Assembly: GCF_000025985.1 (NCBI RefSeq)
Contig: NC_006873.1
Coordinates: forward strand, 1 to 36,560
Source: Bacteroides fragilis NCTC 9343
Lineage (GTDB): Bacteria; Bacteroidota; Bacteroidia; Bacteroidales; Bacteroidaceae
Length of the DNA stretch: 36,560 nt
Direction: 5' to 3'
Shown piece by piece: positions 23,475-31,384 of this stretch. Within the stretch, counting starts at the first letter, position 1; every line of letters starts with the position of its first letter. The notes under the pieces are model-generated. The model did not search any database and was not told the DNA's origin. It saw only the letters and a list, made by a program, of their open reading frames with translations. A program made the position numbers and the translations under genes.

Positions 23475-23954
23475 TTATACTTCAATAGATTCTGTGAATT
23501 TTAATAATGGAATAACTTTCACTGTATGAAATGAAAGTTGGTTAAAAAGCTTATGGGTCTTTAGCATTTCAATCGCTGCATCAGCCGTAACAACACCTTG
23601 TTCATAAAGCCGGATTGTTGCATATAACTGGTCATTGGCAACGGGTCCCATTATTAAATCATAGCTGTTTTTTCCTTTTCCTCTGCGGTTATTAACTACA
23701 AACTCCAGCCACTCTTTTGTAGCCCCATCAAATCGAAGGACTGAAAACTCTCTATCAAGAATATTATCGGGGACTTCATAAACTGAAACGACCGCTTTTT
23801 TACCATGTTCCCGATTTCTTTTGAGTATTGCCCACTTCTTAGCCTGTTCAAAATTAGTTGTCGTATAGAATCCTTTTCCAAAGTCAGTAGCTTTACGCCC
23901 TTTCTGTATATTAGGGGATTTGACGGTAACTGTTGAGCCGTGATATAGTTTCAT
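23475..23954 (-). CDS. DUF3990 protein, probable ADP-ribosyltransferase-like toxin
   Basis: A 159-residue protein beginning LYHGSTVTVKSPNIQKG, with GKGFYTTTNFEQAKKWA and later DLIMGPVANDQ, the signature of DUF3990, whose fold is thought to resemble ADP-ribosyltransferases. It overlaps the DUF3791-like gene upstream by four bases; DUF3791-DUF3990 pairs are common toxin-antitoxin-like cassettes in gut bacteria. The activity has not been shown here. Confidence 0.82.
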   Translation of the reverse strand: MKLYHGSTVTVKSPNIQKGRKATDFGKGFYTTTNFEQAKKWAILKRNREHGKKAVVSVYEVPDNILDREFSVLRFDGATKEWLEFVVNNRRGKGKNSYDLIMGPVANDQLYATIRLYEQGVVTADAAIEMLKTHKLFNQLSFHTVKVIPLLKFTESIEV

Positions 23955-24400
23955 GCCTTTTTATTGATATAAGTTATTATAGTATCTAATATATACTCTG
24001 TATCTTGTGTGTGCAGCATTTCAAAATTTTCATATAGAAATTCAAAAACGCCATGATTGGAAAACAGCAAAAGAGTTTCTTTAGCACTTATATTTTTAGT
24101 TTCCCTGTAATTTTCAGCACAAAACATTTGAAAAAGCAATATCTTTGGATTGTCCTTTTGTACTTTCTTCTGTTCTGTTTTCTCTTTTTCTAATGCTTCA
24201 TAAAGTGATAATGTACTTGAATACCATAGTTTTGTATTCTCGTCCAATAATGCCTTGTACAAATTGGAAGAATATATATAGTATAACGCATCTTCTAAAG
24301 GTAGCGTTTTTCTTTTCATGACTGTATCAACCAATTCTCTCATAACAAATGGGAGCATAGCCGAACCAAGTTCATTTTGATATGTTTGATTAGTTTCCAT
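23951..24400 (-). CDS. DUF3791-containing protein, probable antitoxin
   Basis: A 149-residue helical protein. The N-terminal half (LPFVMRELVDTVMKR...EDALYYIYSSNLYKALL) and the C-terminal half (FQMFCAENYRETKNISAKETL...) match the DUF3791 partner of DUF3990 toxins. A minus-strand -7-like box TATCTTTG lies at 24449-24456. It overlaps the DUF3990 start. Confidence 0.75.
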   Translation of the reverse strand: METNQTYQNELGSAMLPFVMRELVDTVMKRKTLPLEDALYYIYSSNLYKALLDENTKLWYSSTLSLYEALEKEKTEQKKVQKDNPKILLFQMFCAENYRETKNISAKETLLLFSNHGVFEFLYENFEMLHTQDTEYILDTIITYINKKA

Positions 24401-24471
24401 AACTATTTATTTTCTAATTTTATATAGCTATCTTGCTGATGTCTTTAGCAAAGATAGAGAAAAAACAATCA

Positions 24472-24660
24472 TCATAGACCTATTGTATTGATTAGTTTGT
24501 AAATAGGTTCTTTGTATTTCTTTAGATTTTTAATTTGTATAACATACTTATTAATTCCTAACTCATTAAAGATTTCTGCGTACATTTTTATTATGGATTT
24601 TCTGTAGTAGATGGTTAATCCTACTATTGCAATGCAAATAAAAATCAAATAGACTCGCAT
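24472..24660 (-). CDS. Small membrane protein overlapping another small ORF
   Basis: A 62-residue frame with one membrane segment (about 3-19) and a basic, helical remainder. It overlaps, in another frame, the ORF that starts right after promoter cassette P3. One of the two, or a frameshifted fusion of both, is probably expressed. Function unknown. Confidence 0.5.
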   Translation of the reverse strand: MRVYLIFICIAIVGLTIYYRKSIIKMYAEIFNELGINKYVIQIKNLKKYKEPIYKLINTIGL

Positions 24661-24730
24661 AGATTGCTAATACAAAAATTCCACCCATAGCCCATAAAAA
24701 GCTACTTAAAAGAAATCTTAAGATATTCAT
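24566..24730 (-). CDS. Small ORF directly behind promoter cassette P3
   Basis: A 54-residue frame begins MNILRFLLSSFLWAMGGIF at the exact position where the ArdC-like gene begins in cassette P1 (leader ACAGCAAACAAAATT). One membrane segment fills residues 5-28; the rest is basic. It is too short to be obvious, but its start context is the best in this area. It overlaps the 62-residue frame by 95 bases in another frame. Confidence 0.5.
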   Translation of the reverse strand: MNILRFLLSSFLWAMGGIFVLAIYASLFDFYLHCNSRINHLLQKIHNKNVRRNL

Positions 24731-24870
24731 AATTTTGTTTGCTGTTCTTTATACTGGCAGCCAAACCAGCTTTAAAGGTTTGTTTATCTCTTTATTTTCA
24801 ATACTCAAAGATAGTGATTTTCTATAAATGTCGCAAATAATAGGACAATTATTTTTGTTAAAAATAGTTT
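24731..24870 (-). promoter_or_regulatory. Promoter cassette P3
   Basis: On the minus strand, TTTG (24837-24834), 20 bases, TATCTTTG (24813-24806), then the same leader as P1 and P2. It drives the small membrane ORFs and probably the toxin-antitoxin cluster to the left. It is closest in sequence to P2, and the similarity continues into module R6. Confidence 0.85.
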
Positions 24871-24892
24871 TAGGTTTATAGACTGCCGAAGT

Positions 24893-25445
24893 TTTATTTT
24901 TCCCTAAAGTTTTTGGTATCATAATAATGTTCTCTTATCGTCCATGCCGGGCAGAACCCGGAAAAGTACGGTATCAAATACCTTCCCGGTTTCTCTCCAG
25001 TGCAGGCAGAAAAGGTATCAATTAGATGCAATCCTTTTGCTGATGGGCGATAGTTCCTGAATGGTGTCGGTATCGTTTCTTTTATGATGCAGCCGTTTTT
25101 CTGTATTCAGATATAGAGAGAAACGACACAAAGAACTTTAGGGAAAAGAAGATTCTTCGTGTTGCTCTTTCTGGAAGTGGAGTATATTAATCATATATTA
25201 TATGTTTATAGGTTCATATATTATATATTCATATATTATTTATATATAGTGTTTTCTCTTTGTTCTTTTTCCCTATAGTTTTATGGTATCAATTTTTTGT
25301 GTCCGGCTTCCGGCAGCTTTTTGTATTTGGTATCAAAAAGGCGTTCTTCAGAACATATCGAGCATGATAATTCGGTATCATTTCATCATGCCATGTTTGC
25401 CCATCAGTGCCGGAACTCCGAAAAGTACGGTATCAATTTCTTTCC
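24893..25445 (-). repeat. GATACC repeat module R6 (complete A and B halves)
   Basis: A complete copy in reverse orientation, the inverted partner of R1. Half B runs 24893-25155 with all four GATACC boxes, including the one changed to GACACC in R1; half A runs about 25262-25445. An AT-rich spacer lies between. Together with P3 it forms a ~710-base inverted repeat with R1 plus P2 (2452-3186), which could support homologous inversion. It explains most of the gap 24731-25507. Confidence 0.87.
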
Positions 25446-25454
25446 AGACTATAA

Positions 25455-25490
25455 AACAAAGACCGAGAGTTTAACCTCCCGGTCTTTGTT
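25455..25490. terminator. Terminator at the end of the tra operon
   Basis: AACAAAGACCGAGAG (25455-25469) and CTCCCGGTCTTTGTT (25476-25490) form a 15-base stem with one mismatch, just beyond the OmpA-like gene that ends the tra operon. On the minus strand TTTTAT follows. Confidence 0.75.
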
Positions 25491-25507
25491 AATAGAAATC
25501 TCTCTTT

Positions 25508-26149
25508 TTAATATTCATCATTTGTGATAAATATTTCTACTCTCCTATTTTTAGCACGTCCAGCTTCACTTGTATTGTCTGCAATGGGTTCGCTATATCC
25601 TTTTCCATCTTCTGTTATGTTGTTTGTTTCTATACCAGCGGTTCTAAGGTAATTTCCTACTGCTGCTGCTCTATTTTTAGAAAGTATGATATTGTATTGT
25701 TTTTCTCCTATATTGTCAGTATGCCCAATTATTTTAATCTTAGTATTGGGTATTTCAGTAATGATATTACATAAGTCAGAAAGCATTTTTTGAGCTTCTT
25801 CATTTAATTCATATGAATCAAATTTGAATAGGATTTCACTTTGAGCTGTTGCTTTAAACTGTTCTTTTCCATTTTTATCTTTATAGCTGGAGATTGATAA
25901 GCCATCAATAGCTTTTAGTTTATTTCTTCTAGCTTCTATCTTTTCTTGGATAGCTTTATCTCTTTCTTCTTTAACTAATTTTGCACTTCCACCAACTATT
26001 GAAGCGGTTGAATAGTTACTATTATTTTCTATCATGTCTTTTTCTTTGTCGCTTAGTTCAGCGTTACTGAAAGTTATCATATGCGTTGAAGTACATGCGG
26101 TAAAAAATGTAACAACGAAGGCTGCTAGTATAATTATTTTCTTTTTCAT
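25508..26149 (-). CDS. OmpA-domain lipoprotein at the end of the tra operon
   Basis: A 213-residue lipoprotein (lipobox FTAC, Cys19). The C-terminal OmpA-like peptidoglycan-binding domain (about 100-213) has ILFKFDSYELNEEAQKML, the conserved IKIIGHTDNIGEKQYN, and a final RAKNRRVEIFI. It would anchor the outer membrane part of the transfer channel to the wall, or strengthen the envelope. It is three bases downstream of the preceding lipoprotein gene. Confidence 0.88.
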   Translation of the reverse strand: MKKKIIILAAFVVTFFTACTSTHMITFSNAELSDKEKDMIENNSNYSTASIVGGSAKLVKEERDKAIQEKIEARRNKLKAIDGLSISSYKDKNGKEQFKATAQSEILFKFDSYELNEEAQKMLSDLCNIITEIPNTKIKIIGHTDNIGEKQYNIILSKNRAAAVGNYLRTAGIETNNITEDGKGYSEPIADNTSEAGRAKNRRVEIFITNDEY

Positions 26150-26151
26150 GA

Positions 26152-26811
26152 TTATCTTATTGCTATAATAGGTCTGATTTTAAATGAATTTCTTTTGCTT
26201 GTACTGGTTGCTCTTCCTTTTGTTAATGAAGAAATTAGTGCAAACACTTTAGGAGTATCTTTTCCTGCTCCATCTTCTGTAGAACTCCAGTACCAACCAT
26301 CAAAGTGCGTTCCTCCAATGATTGAGAAAGAAGAATATACCTTTTCAAGATTATTAGAGATTGCTTTGTTTTGTGCGATAGAGCCAATAAACCAACCTGT
26401 AACACCTTTTGGTGCGTATTCTATAGCTTTTTGAGCTGCTGGATAAGCTAAACTATCTTTTATAGCAAAGTTCATTATTGCGGCAGTATTAGCTGCTCCA
26501 TCAAAGCTGTTTTCATCTTCCGAAACATTAGCTATATCCTCGTCTGTATCTATTAAAGGATTTTCTTCTAAATCTTCTAATGAAACGGCATAAGCGGTTT
26601 CTTTTATATCAGGATTATTCCCATCATTACACCAAAATACAACTCCAATGGCTTCTTTTTCATTGGGTGAAAAAAGTGAGGGATGCACTATACTTCCATC
26701 ACTACATAAGATACTACCCGGCTGTAATGATGTGTCTATAATATCTTCGTGTTTTGTACATGATGATATTACCCCTATAATGGATAATAGAATTATATAT
26801 ATTTTTTTCAT
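26152..26811 (-). CDS. Lipoprotein with DUF1566-like C-terminus
   Basis: A 219-residue lipoprotein (Cys18 in ISSC). Late motifs such as GWFIGSIAQNKAI, WYWSSTEDG and NSFKIRPIIAI match DUF1566 (Lcl-type) domains, often found on surface proteins involved in adhesion. Located after TraO in the tra operon, it may help donor-recipient contact; that is inference. Confidence 0.75.
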   Translation of the reverse strand: MKKIYIILLSIIGVISSCTKHEDIIDTSLQPGSILCSDGSIVHPSLFSPNEKEAIGVVFWCNDGNNPDIKETAYAVSLEDLEENPLIDTDEDIANVSEDENSFDGAANTAAIMNFAIKDSLAYPAAQKAIEYAPKGVTGWFIGSIAQNKAISNNLEKVYSSFSIIGGTHFDGWYWSSTEDGAGKDTPKVFALISSLTKGRATSTSKRNSFKIRPIIAIR

Positions 26812-26813
26812 AC

Positions 26814-27317
26814 TTAATTATTTATTGGAAATTTGACACCTACTAATAATCCATTTCGGAAATGGTCACGTGTCCAAAAGACAAAATCATTTTTTTGCAT
26901 TACAAAGACTTGCATTCCATTTCTAAATGAATAGCTATATTCTAAACCTATATCAATGGAAGCCTGAAACCCTTTTCTGTTAGCTCCTAAATCTGCTCCA
27001 AACCGCCATCTTAAATTACTGTTTTTGCCTCGTGAGATTGTAGGTTTATATGCTGCACCTATGCCGAATGTTTTATAGCTCCAGAAACTATCAGAGCATA
27101 CCTTATTACATACCGGGCATTTATCATATGCTGTAGCTAAATCAATATATAGTTCATAAGCATTGTGATATTTACCTTCAAACTCCAGCCCTACAACTGC
27201 ATTGACGGTATTTTTCCATTGCCAACCTCCTGAAATATTAAAAAACTTATCACCATCACCAGCCATTGACTTTAGGGAAAAAAATAAGGTGATAACAAGA
27301 AATGCTATTCTTTTCAT
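26814..27317 (-). CDS. traO: Conjugative transfer protein TraO
   Basis: A 167-residue exported protein (signal peptide ending near KSMA) with strands typical of a small outer-membrane barrel and a final aromatic-rich strand. Its place after TraN and its form match TraO of Bacteroides conjugative elements. Two cysteine pairs (CPVCNKVC) may form disulphides. It contains one TTTCCCTAAAG sequence in its signal-peptide codons. Confidence 0.82.
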   Translation of the reverse strand: MKRIAFLVITLFFSLKSMAGDGDKFFNISGGWQWKNTVNAVVGLEFEGKYHNAYELYIDLATAYDKCPVCNKVCSDSFWSYKTFGIGAAYKPTISRGKNSNLRWRFGADLGANRKGFQASIDIGLEYSYSFRNGMQVFVMQKNDFVFWTRDHFRNGLLVGVKFPINN

Positions 27318-27329
27318 AATCGTAAAATT

Positions 27330-28169
27330 TTATTCAGTAAAAGCATCTGCATGAAGAATGTCTGCATAATCAATTCTTAATGTTATAGTACGTCCTGAAA
27401 TCTGTTTTTCAGATATTTCTATGGTAAGGACTTTTTCGTCTGGAAAAGTAAATTTTTCAAATACAAAAATATTCCGATAATTTTTCTTGAAAACAAGATT
27501 CTTATTAACTTGCATCAATGGAAGTATTTCTATAGATTGAAAATTAGTAGCCTTTGTTTGTTTTTTATCTTCGATTTTAAAGCGTATTTGGTCTATATCA
27601 TATCGTATTTTTGTTTTATTAATCATAGAAATATCAATAAAGAAATACTTGTCTAATGTGTAGATATTGTTTAGCACAATTTTCATTAGGTTACTTGTGC
27701 TGGAAACATCATAGAATTTATTTTTTGAAATAAACATTCTATGTGCGTAATCATACATTTGTGCTTTGGTTAAATTCACTTCTGGATTCATATAGCTACG
27801 TAAATCAGCATAAGGGATATTAAAGCGAGTGTATGCTTTCGCTAAGTCGCTACTATATACTAACATATATTGTACAAAAAATCTTTCTGTAACAATGGTG
27901 ATAACTCCACTGGCTCCTTCTTTTGTGGGCTTTATTCTAAGAGAGTTACCAGTAGGAATATCGCCAACAATATCATTGACCGATATATCAACGTATTTTA
28001 TATCTTCCATTGCTATAAAATGCGTTGAAACATCTTTGTTGATGTATATAACCTTTAGTTCTTCTGGGTTCTCACCTGCAAGCTCGATATTTTCTCCAAT
28101 AGGGGTGTTCTGTGCATTTCCTGTAATAACAGAAACCATTGTGCATAATGCAATAAAAATCTTTCTCAT
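27330..28169 (-). CDS. traN: Conjugative transfer protein TraN (VirB9-like)
   Basis: A 279-residue protein with a signal peptide (MRKIFIALCTMVSVITGNA) and a beta-rich body of the DUF4138 type, the VirB9-like outer-membrane channel component of Bacteroides T4SS. Recognisable parts include YINKDVSTHFI and the C-terminal ISGRTITLRIDYADI. It follows TraM by one base, in canonical order. Confidence 0.87.
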   Translation of the reverse strand: MRKIFIALCTMVSVITGNAQNTPIGENIELAGENPEELKVIYINKDVSTHFIAMEDIKYVDISVNDIVGDIPTGNSLRIKPTKEGASGVITIVTERFFVQYMLVYSSDLAKAYTRFNIPYADLRSYMNPEVNLTKAQMYDYAHRMFISKNKFYDVSSTSNLMKIVLNNIYTLDKYFFIDISMINKTKIRYDIDQIRFKIEDKKQTKATNFQSIEILPLMQVNKNLVFKKNYRNIFVFEKFTFPDEKVLTIEISEKQISGRTITLRIDYADILHADAFTE

Positions 28170-28170
28170 A

Positions 28171-29280
28171 TTATTGTTCTTTATCTTTGTTATTTACTAA
28201 AAAAACTTGTGTATTATATTTTAATTTGGCTTTGTTTTTTTTGATGTTTTTAGAAAGAGCTTGGGTTGTACTACGGTAAACATCTTGTAAAGCACCTAAA
28301 GCAAACTGTTCTACTCCTTCTGATTGACTATTCATTTGTATTGTTTGGCTACCTATTTGCGACCCAACATCTTTACTTAAATCTCTAAAAGCTGATGAAG
28401 GAACAAAGAAGCCTTCTTGTCCGTCATTATCATATACAGATAAATCTACTTTCATTTGTTTACCATCAACCATTATAGAGGAAATATTAATGTGTACTCT
28501 TTGAGCCTTAAAGCCAGATACATTCCCATATAGGTAAGTTCCTTTAGTTAAAAGAGCGTCATTAATCATTATATCATCTAGAAGCCGTATGCGTACTCGG
28601 CTGCCATCTGTTACTTTTAAAGTTTCATCTAATATGGCTGTGATTAGTGAAGTTTTTTGTTCTTTCCCTACAGTATTGAAATATACTTCTGCGGGATTTT
28701 TCGCTTTTACAACTTCTATAGCCTTTTCTTTTGGCTTTTCATCTTGTTTTTTTTGAGGTGTTCTAGGACGTGGATTTTGCAATGAATCTATATAAGCCAT
28801 TTGCATTTTAAACAGTTCCATTTCTTCTTGCATCTTGGATTTTTCAGGGGCTTTCCTTGTTTCTGTTTGACTTGATTCATCTATAGTAGGAAGCCCTTTG
28901 ATTTGTTGCTCCAATTCCTTTTCTCGGATTTTAGAAGCCTGATTTAAACTGTCAATTTGCCTTATTTCATCATTGGAGTAAAGAGAACCATAACTTTCTA
29001 TTTCACTAACTTCTTCTTCTTTATCTATGGTTTGTATGGATGAATAATCAGAAGATTTTTTGAAAGCTCCTTTAAGTGATTCAAATTTACTTTTTATCTC
29101 TCTCTTTTCTAAATTAGCATCAGGAATATCAAGATTTAATTCTTCCGTTTCTACTAATGTAGTTTCCTCTGCTGGGGCAGAGTTTACCATATCCTTAATT
29201 AACCATCCTATTCCTAGAATAAAAGGTAGGATGAGTATAGGAATGATGTACTTGGGCTTTTTAATATCAATCTGTTTCAT
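28171..29280 (-). CDS. traM: Conjugative transfer protein TraM (VirB10-like)
   Basis: A 369-residue protein: a short cytoplasmic tail, one membrane segment (about 12-29), a charged, proline- and glutamine-rich linker (about 40-200), and a C-terminal domain (about 205-369) typical of the VirB10-like TraM of Bacteroides elements (VKVTDGSRVRIRLLDDI-like segment, then VDLSVYDNDGQEGFF). It spans the periplasm to link inner and outer membrane parts of the channel. Confidence 0.9.
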   Translation of the reverse strand: MKQIDIKKPKYIIPILILPFILGIGWLIKDMVNSAPAEETTLVETEELNLDIPDANLEKREIKSKFESLKGAFKKSSDYSSIQTIDKEEEVSEIESYGSLYSNDEIRQIDSLNQASKIREKELEQQIKGLPTIDESSQTETRKAPEKSKMQEEMELFKMQMAYIDSLQNPRPRTPQKKQDEKPKEKAIEVVKAKNPAEVYFNTVGKEQKTSLITAILDETLKVTDGSRVRIRLLDDIMINDALLTKGTYLYGNVSGFKAQRVHINISSIMVDGKQMKVDLSVYDNDGQEGFFVPSSAFRDLSKDVGSQIGSQTIQMNSQSEGVEQFALGALQDVYRSTTQALSKNIKKNKAKLKYNTQVFLVNNKDKEQ

Positions 29281-29283
29281 ACG

Positions 29284-29715
29284 CTATTTATTTAATTTAT
29301 TATATAAATCTTTTATTCGCAAAGTGTCTTCTGGAGTTAATTTCCCATTCTTTCTTAGTTCATTAATTTCATTTTGCATTTTAATTACTTCTAACAAATC
29401 GCCAACTCCTATTTGTTTTTTTTGTAGGCGGCTGTCAATGCTAATTTGTCTTTTGTTCTTTTCTTCGTTGAAAACTTGCATTGCTTTTCTCGATGGACGC
29501 ATTACTATTGATAGAAATGTAACTAAAGAAAGAAATGAAATCGTAATTCCAAACATTACTTTGTGGTGTATGTCTGCCCATGCTAATAAGCGTTCACAAG
29601 CGTTATTAACTCCGAATCTTTGAAATATTTTAGTAAGAAGAATAACTGTAGCTTGTTCGGCTTTAGTCTTGATCTTTTCTTTTCTATCATTCTTTTTATG
29701 TTTAAACAGTTTCAT
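29284..29715 (-). CDS. traL: TraL-position membrane protein
   Basis: A 143-residue protein with a basic N-terminus, one membrane segment (about 51-70) and a charged helical end. Its position between TraK and TraM, and its form, match TraL (DUF3989) of Bacteroides elements, but the sequence match is weaker than for its neighbours. It overlaps the traK stop by one base (TAATG). Confidence 0.72.
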   Translation of the reverse strand: MKLFKHKKNDRKEKIKTKAEQATVILLTKIFQRFGVNNACERLLAWADIHHKVMFGITISFLSLVTFLSIVMRPSRKAMQVFNEEKNKRQISIDSRLQKKQIGVGDLLEVIKMQNEINELRKNGKLTPEDTLRIKDLYNKLNK

Positions 29716-30329
29716 TAGAAATTCTTTTTTACTTTATAATCTAGGTCTTTATTGAGTATCGTTTTCCAATCTGTGATAATAAGCCCATGAGGATTATTTT
29801 CAGTACGTGGAATTTGTCTTAATTTCCCTGTAGTTACAAGTTGCCTTTTTAGAATGGATGTTTCTCGTTCTATACGTTGGATGCCATAGTATTTAAAAGA
29901 TAGGTTGTTCATATCTATCTTAATACTATCTGTCATGATTGTTACAGTTGCAGAACTTGCTAAAATAGTGTTGAAATATCCTTTTTCTTTTAAGTTGTTA
30001 TATTGTTTTAATCCACTATCATCAATTAGATACATGGCTTTTTCCATGTTGTATTTTATAAATTCATCGTCTGGTGGTAATGTGAAAAATAAAGTGTGGA
30101 ATAGATTTATGTGGCTTTTACATTCTACTTCCAAGTTGACTTCTGTACCTGTTTGTTTCACTAATACAGGTACATCATTATCCAAGACATATATTTTCTT
30201 TCTTTCCGCTTTTACTAAAGAGAAACAAAAAGCTAGTACCATACCGGAAATAACTATACTAGTTGCAAAACAGCCAATAGATAAAATTCCGGCTAGTTTA
30301 ATTTTATTTTCTAAGTTTTTAATAATCAT
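29715..30329 (-). CDS. traK: Conjugative transfer protein TraK (VirB8-like)
   Basis: A 204-residue protein with a short N-terminal tail, a membrane segment (about 13-40) and a periplasmic domain, the layout of VirB8-like TraK. The C-terminal stretch LRQIPRTENNPHGLII is typical. It acts as an assembly factor of the inner-membrane complex. Confidence 0.88.
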   Translation of the reverse strand: MIIKNLENKIKLAGILSIGCFATSIVISGMVLAFCFSLVKAERKKIYVLDNDVPVLVKQTGTEVNLEVECKSHINLFHTLFFTLPPDDEFIKYNMEKAMYLIDDSGLKQYNNLKEKGYFNTILASSATVTIMTDSIKIDMNNLSFKYYGIQRIERETSILKRQLVTTGKLRQIPRTENNPHGLIITDWKTILNKDLDYKVKKNF

Positions 30330-30361
30330 GATTACGTGTGTTTAAAAGTTTATGAATTTTT

Positions 30362-31384
30362 TTACATCGCTGCACTTGCTCCACCTGTAGCCGGAGCTGC
30401 TATGGCTTTGGTTGCAATTGCTGCTCCTCCAACCATACCTCCTACCGCTTGCCCTACTCCAGTTGTACTTACAATCCATGTAGAAACAAAAGGTATTGTA
30501 AGCATGGAAAATGCTCCAAGTAATGCTGTGAGAAGGAAGCTATTGACACCTCCGGAAGTCATTCCGACATACATAACAAATGCAGCTTCATTTCTAAGCG
30601 CATATTCTAAAATTTCAATTTCTCTTTCTATCCCATATTGCATTACTACTAAGGAAATTGATAGTACTATATATGCAATACATGAATATAAACTAACACT
30701 GACAAAACGAGCAATCCATTGTATATAAGCATCCCGAAATGCTGGTAAAACAGAGAATGCAAAAGCTAGTGGACCAAGGATAACTAGTATTCCTGTGAAT
30801 ATAATTTGTAGGAAAAAGACAAAATAGGTACATACTTGCCAAAACGTAACAACAATAAATTCAATGATATTAAACATTATCATTTTGGCCTTAGCGACTA
30901 CATACACATATAATCCAGCTATCTTATCTCCAATAGCTGAAAAGTCTATGCTAAAATCATACCATTTTTTATCCTGAACTTCATTTTCGGCTCTTTCAAC
31001 AAGAATTGAGGTATGTAATAATTCTACAGCAACGCTATCAATAAGTGCATACCTATTACGAGAGAGTAACTCTACTTCATCTAGCTGATTTGTAAACATT
31101 GCCTTACTTTGTGCTGTAAGTACTTCTCCGGGATAACTTATCAAGTTAATAAAAGGAATCCAGAACATAAGAACTAATCCTAGTGCGAATGGGCGCAATA
31201 ATGGAATAATCTCTAATTTTTTGTCCCCACTCATCATTTTGAAACTTTCCACTCCAAAATATAGTAACATAAAGATTGCTGCTAATGCCTGTGCATCTGC
31301 TATGAACTCTCCAAATAGGACAGTTGTCTTATCTCTTAGTCCATCAAATAATTCAAATAAGTATTGATCTATTAATTCATTCAT
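30362..31384 (-). CDS. traJ: Conjugative transfer protein TraJ (VirB6-like)
   Basis: A 340-residue polytopic inner-membrane protein with about six to eight membrane segments, a large loop (about 95-160), and glycine/alanine-rich C-terminal segments, the form of VirB6-like TraJ. Order between the TraI-region genes and TraK is canonical. Its start overlaps the upstream gene by eight bases. Confidence 0.88.
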   Translation of the reverse strand: MNELIDQYLFELFDGLRDKTTVLFGEFIADAQALAAIFMLLYFGVESFKMMSGDKKLEIIPLLRPFALGLVLMFWIPFINLISYPGEVLTAQSKAMFTNQLDEVELLSRNRYALIDSVAVELLHTSILVERAENEVQDKKWYDFSIDFSAIGDKIAGLYVYVVAKAKMIMFNIIEFIVVTFWQVCTYFVFFLQIIFTGILVILGPLAFAFSVLPAFRDAYIQWIARFVSVSLYSCIAYIVLSISLVVMQYGIEREIEILEYALRNEAAFVMYVGMTSGGVNSFLLTALLGAFSMLTIPFVSTWIVSTTGVGQAVGGMVGGAAIATKAIAAPATGGASAAM

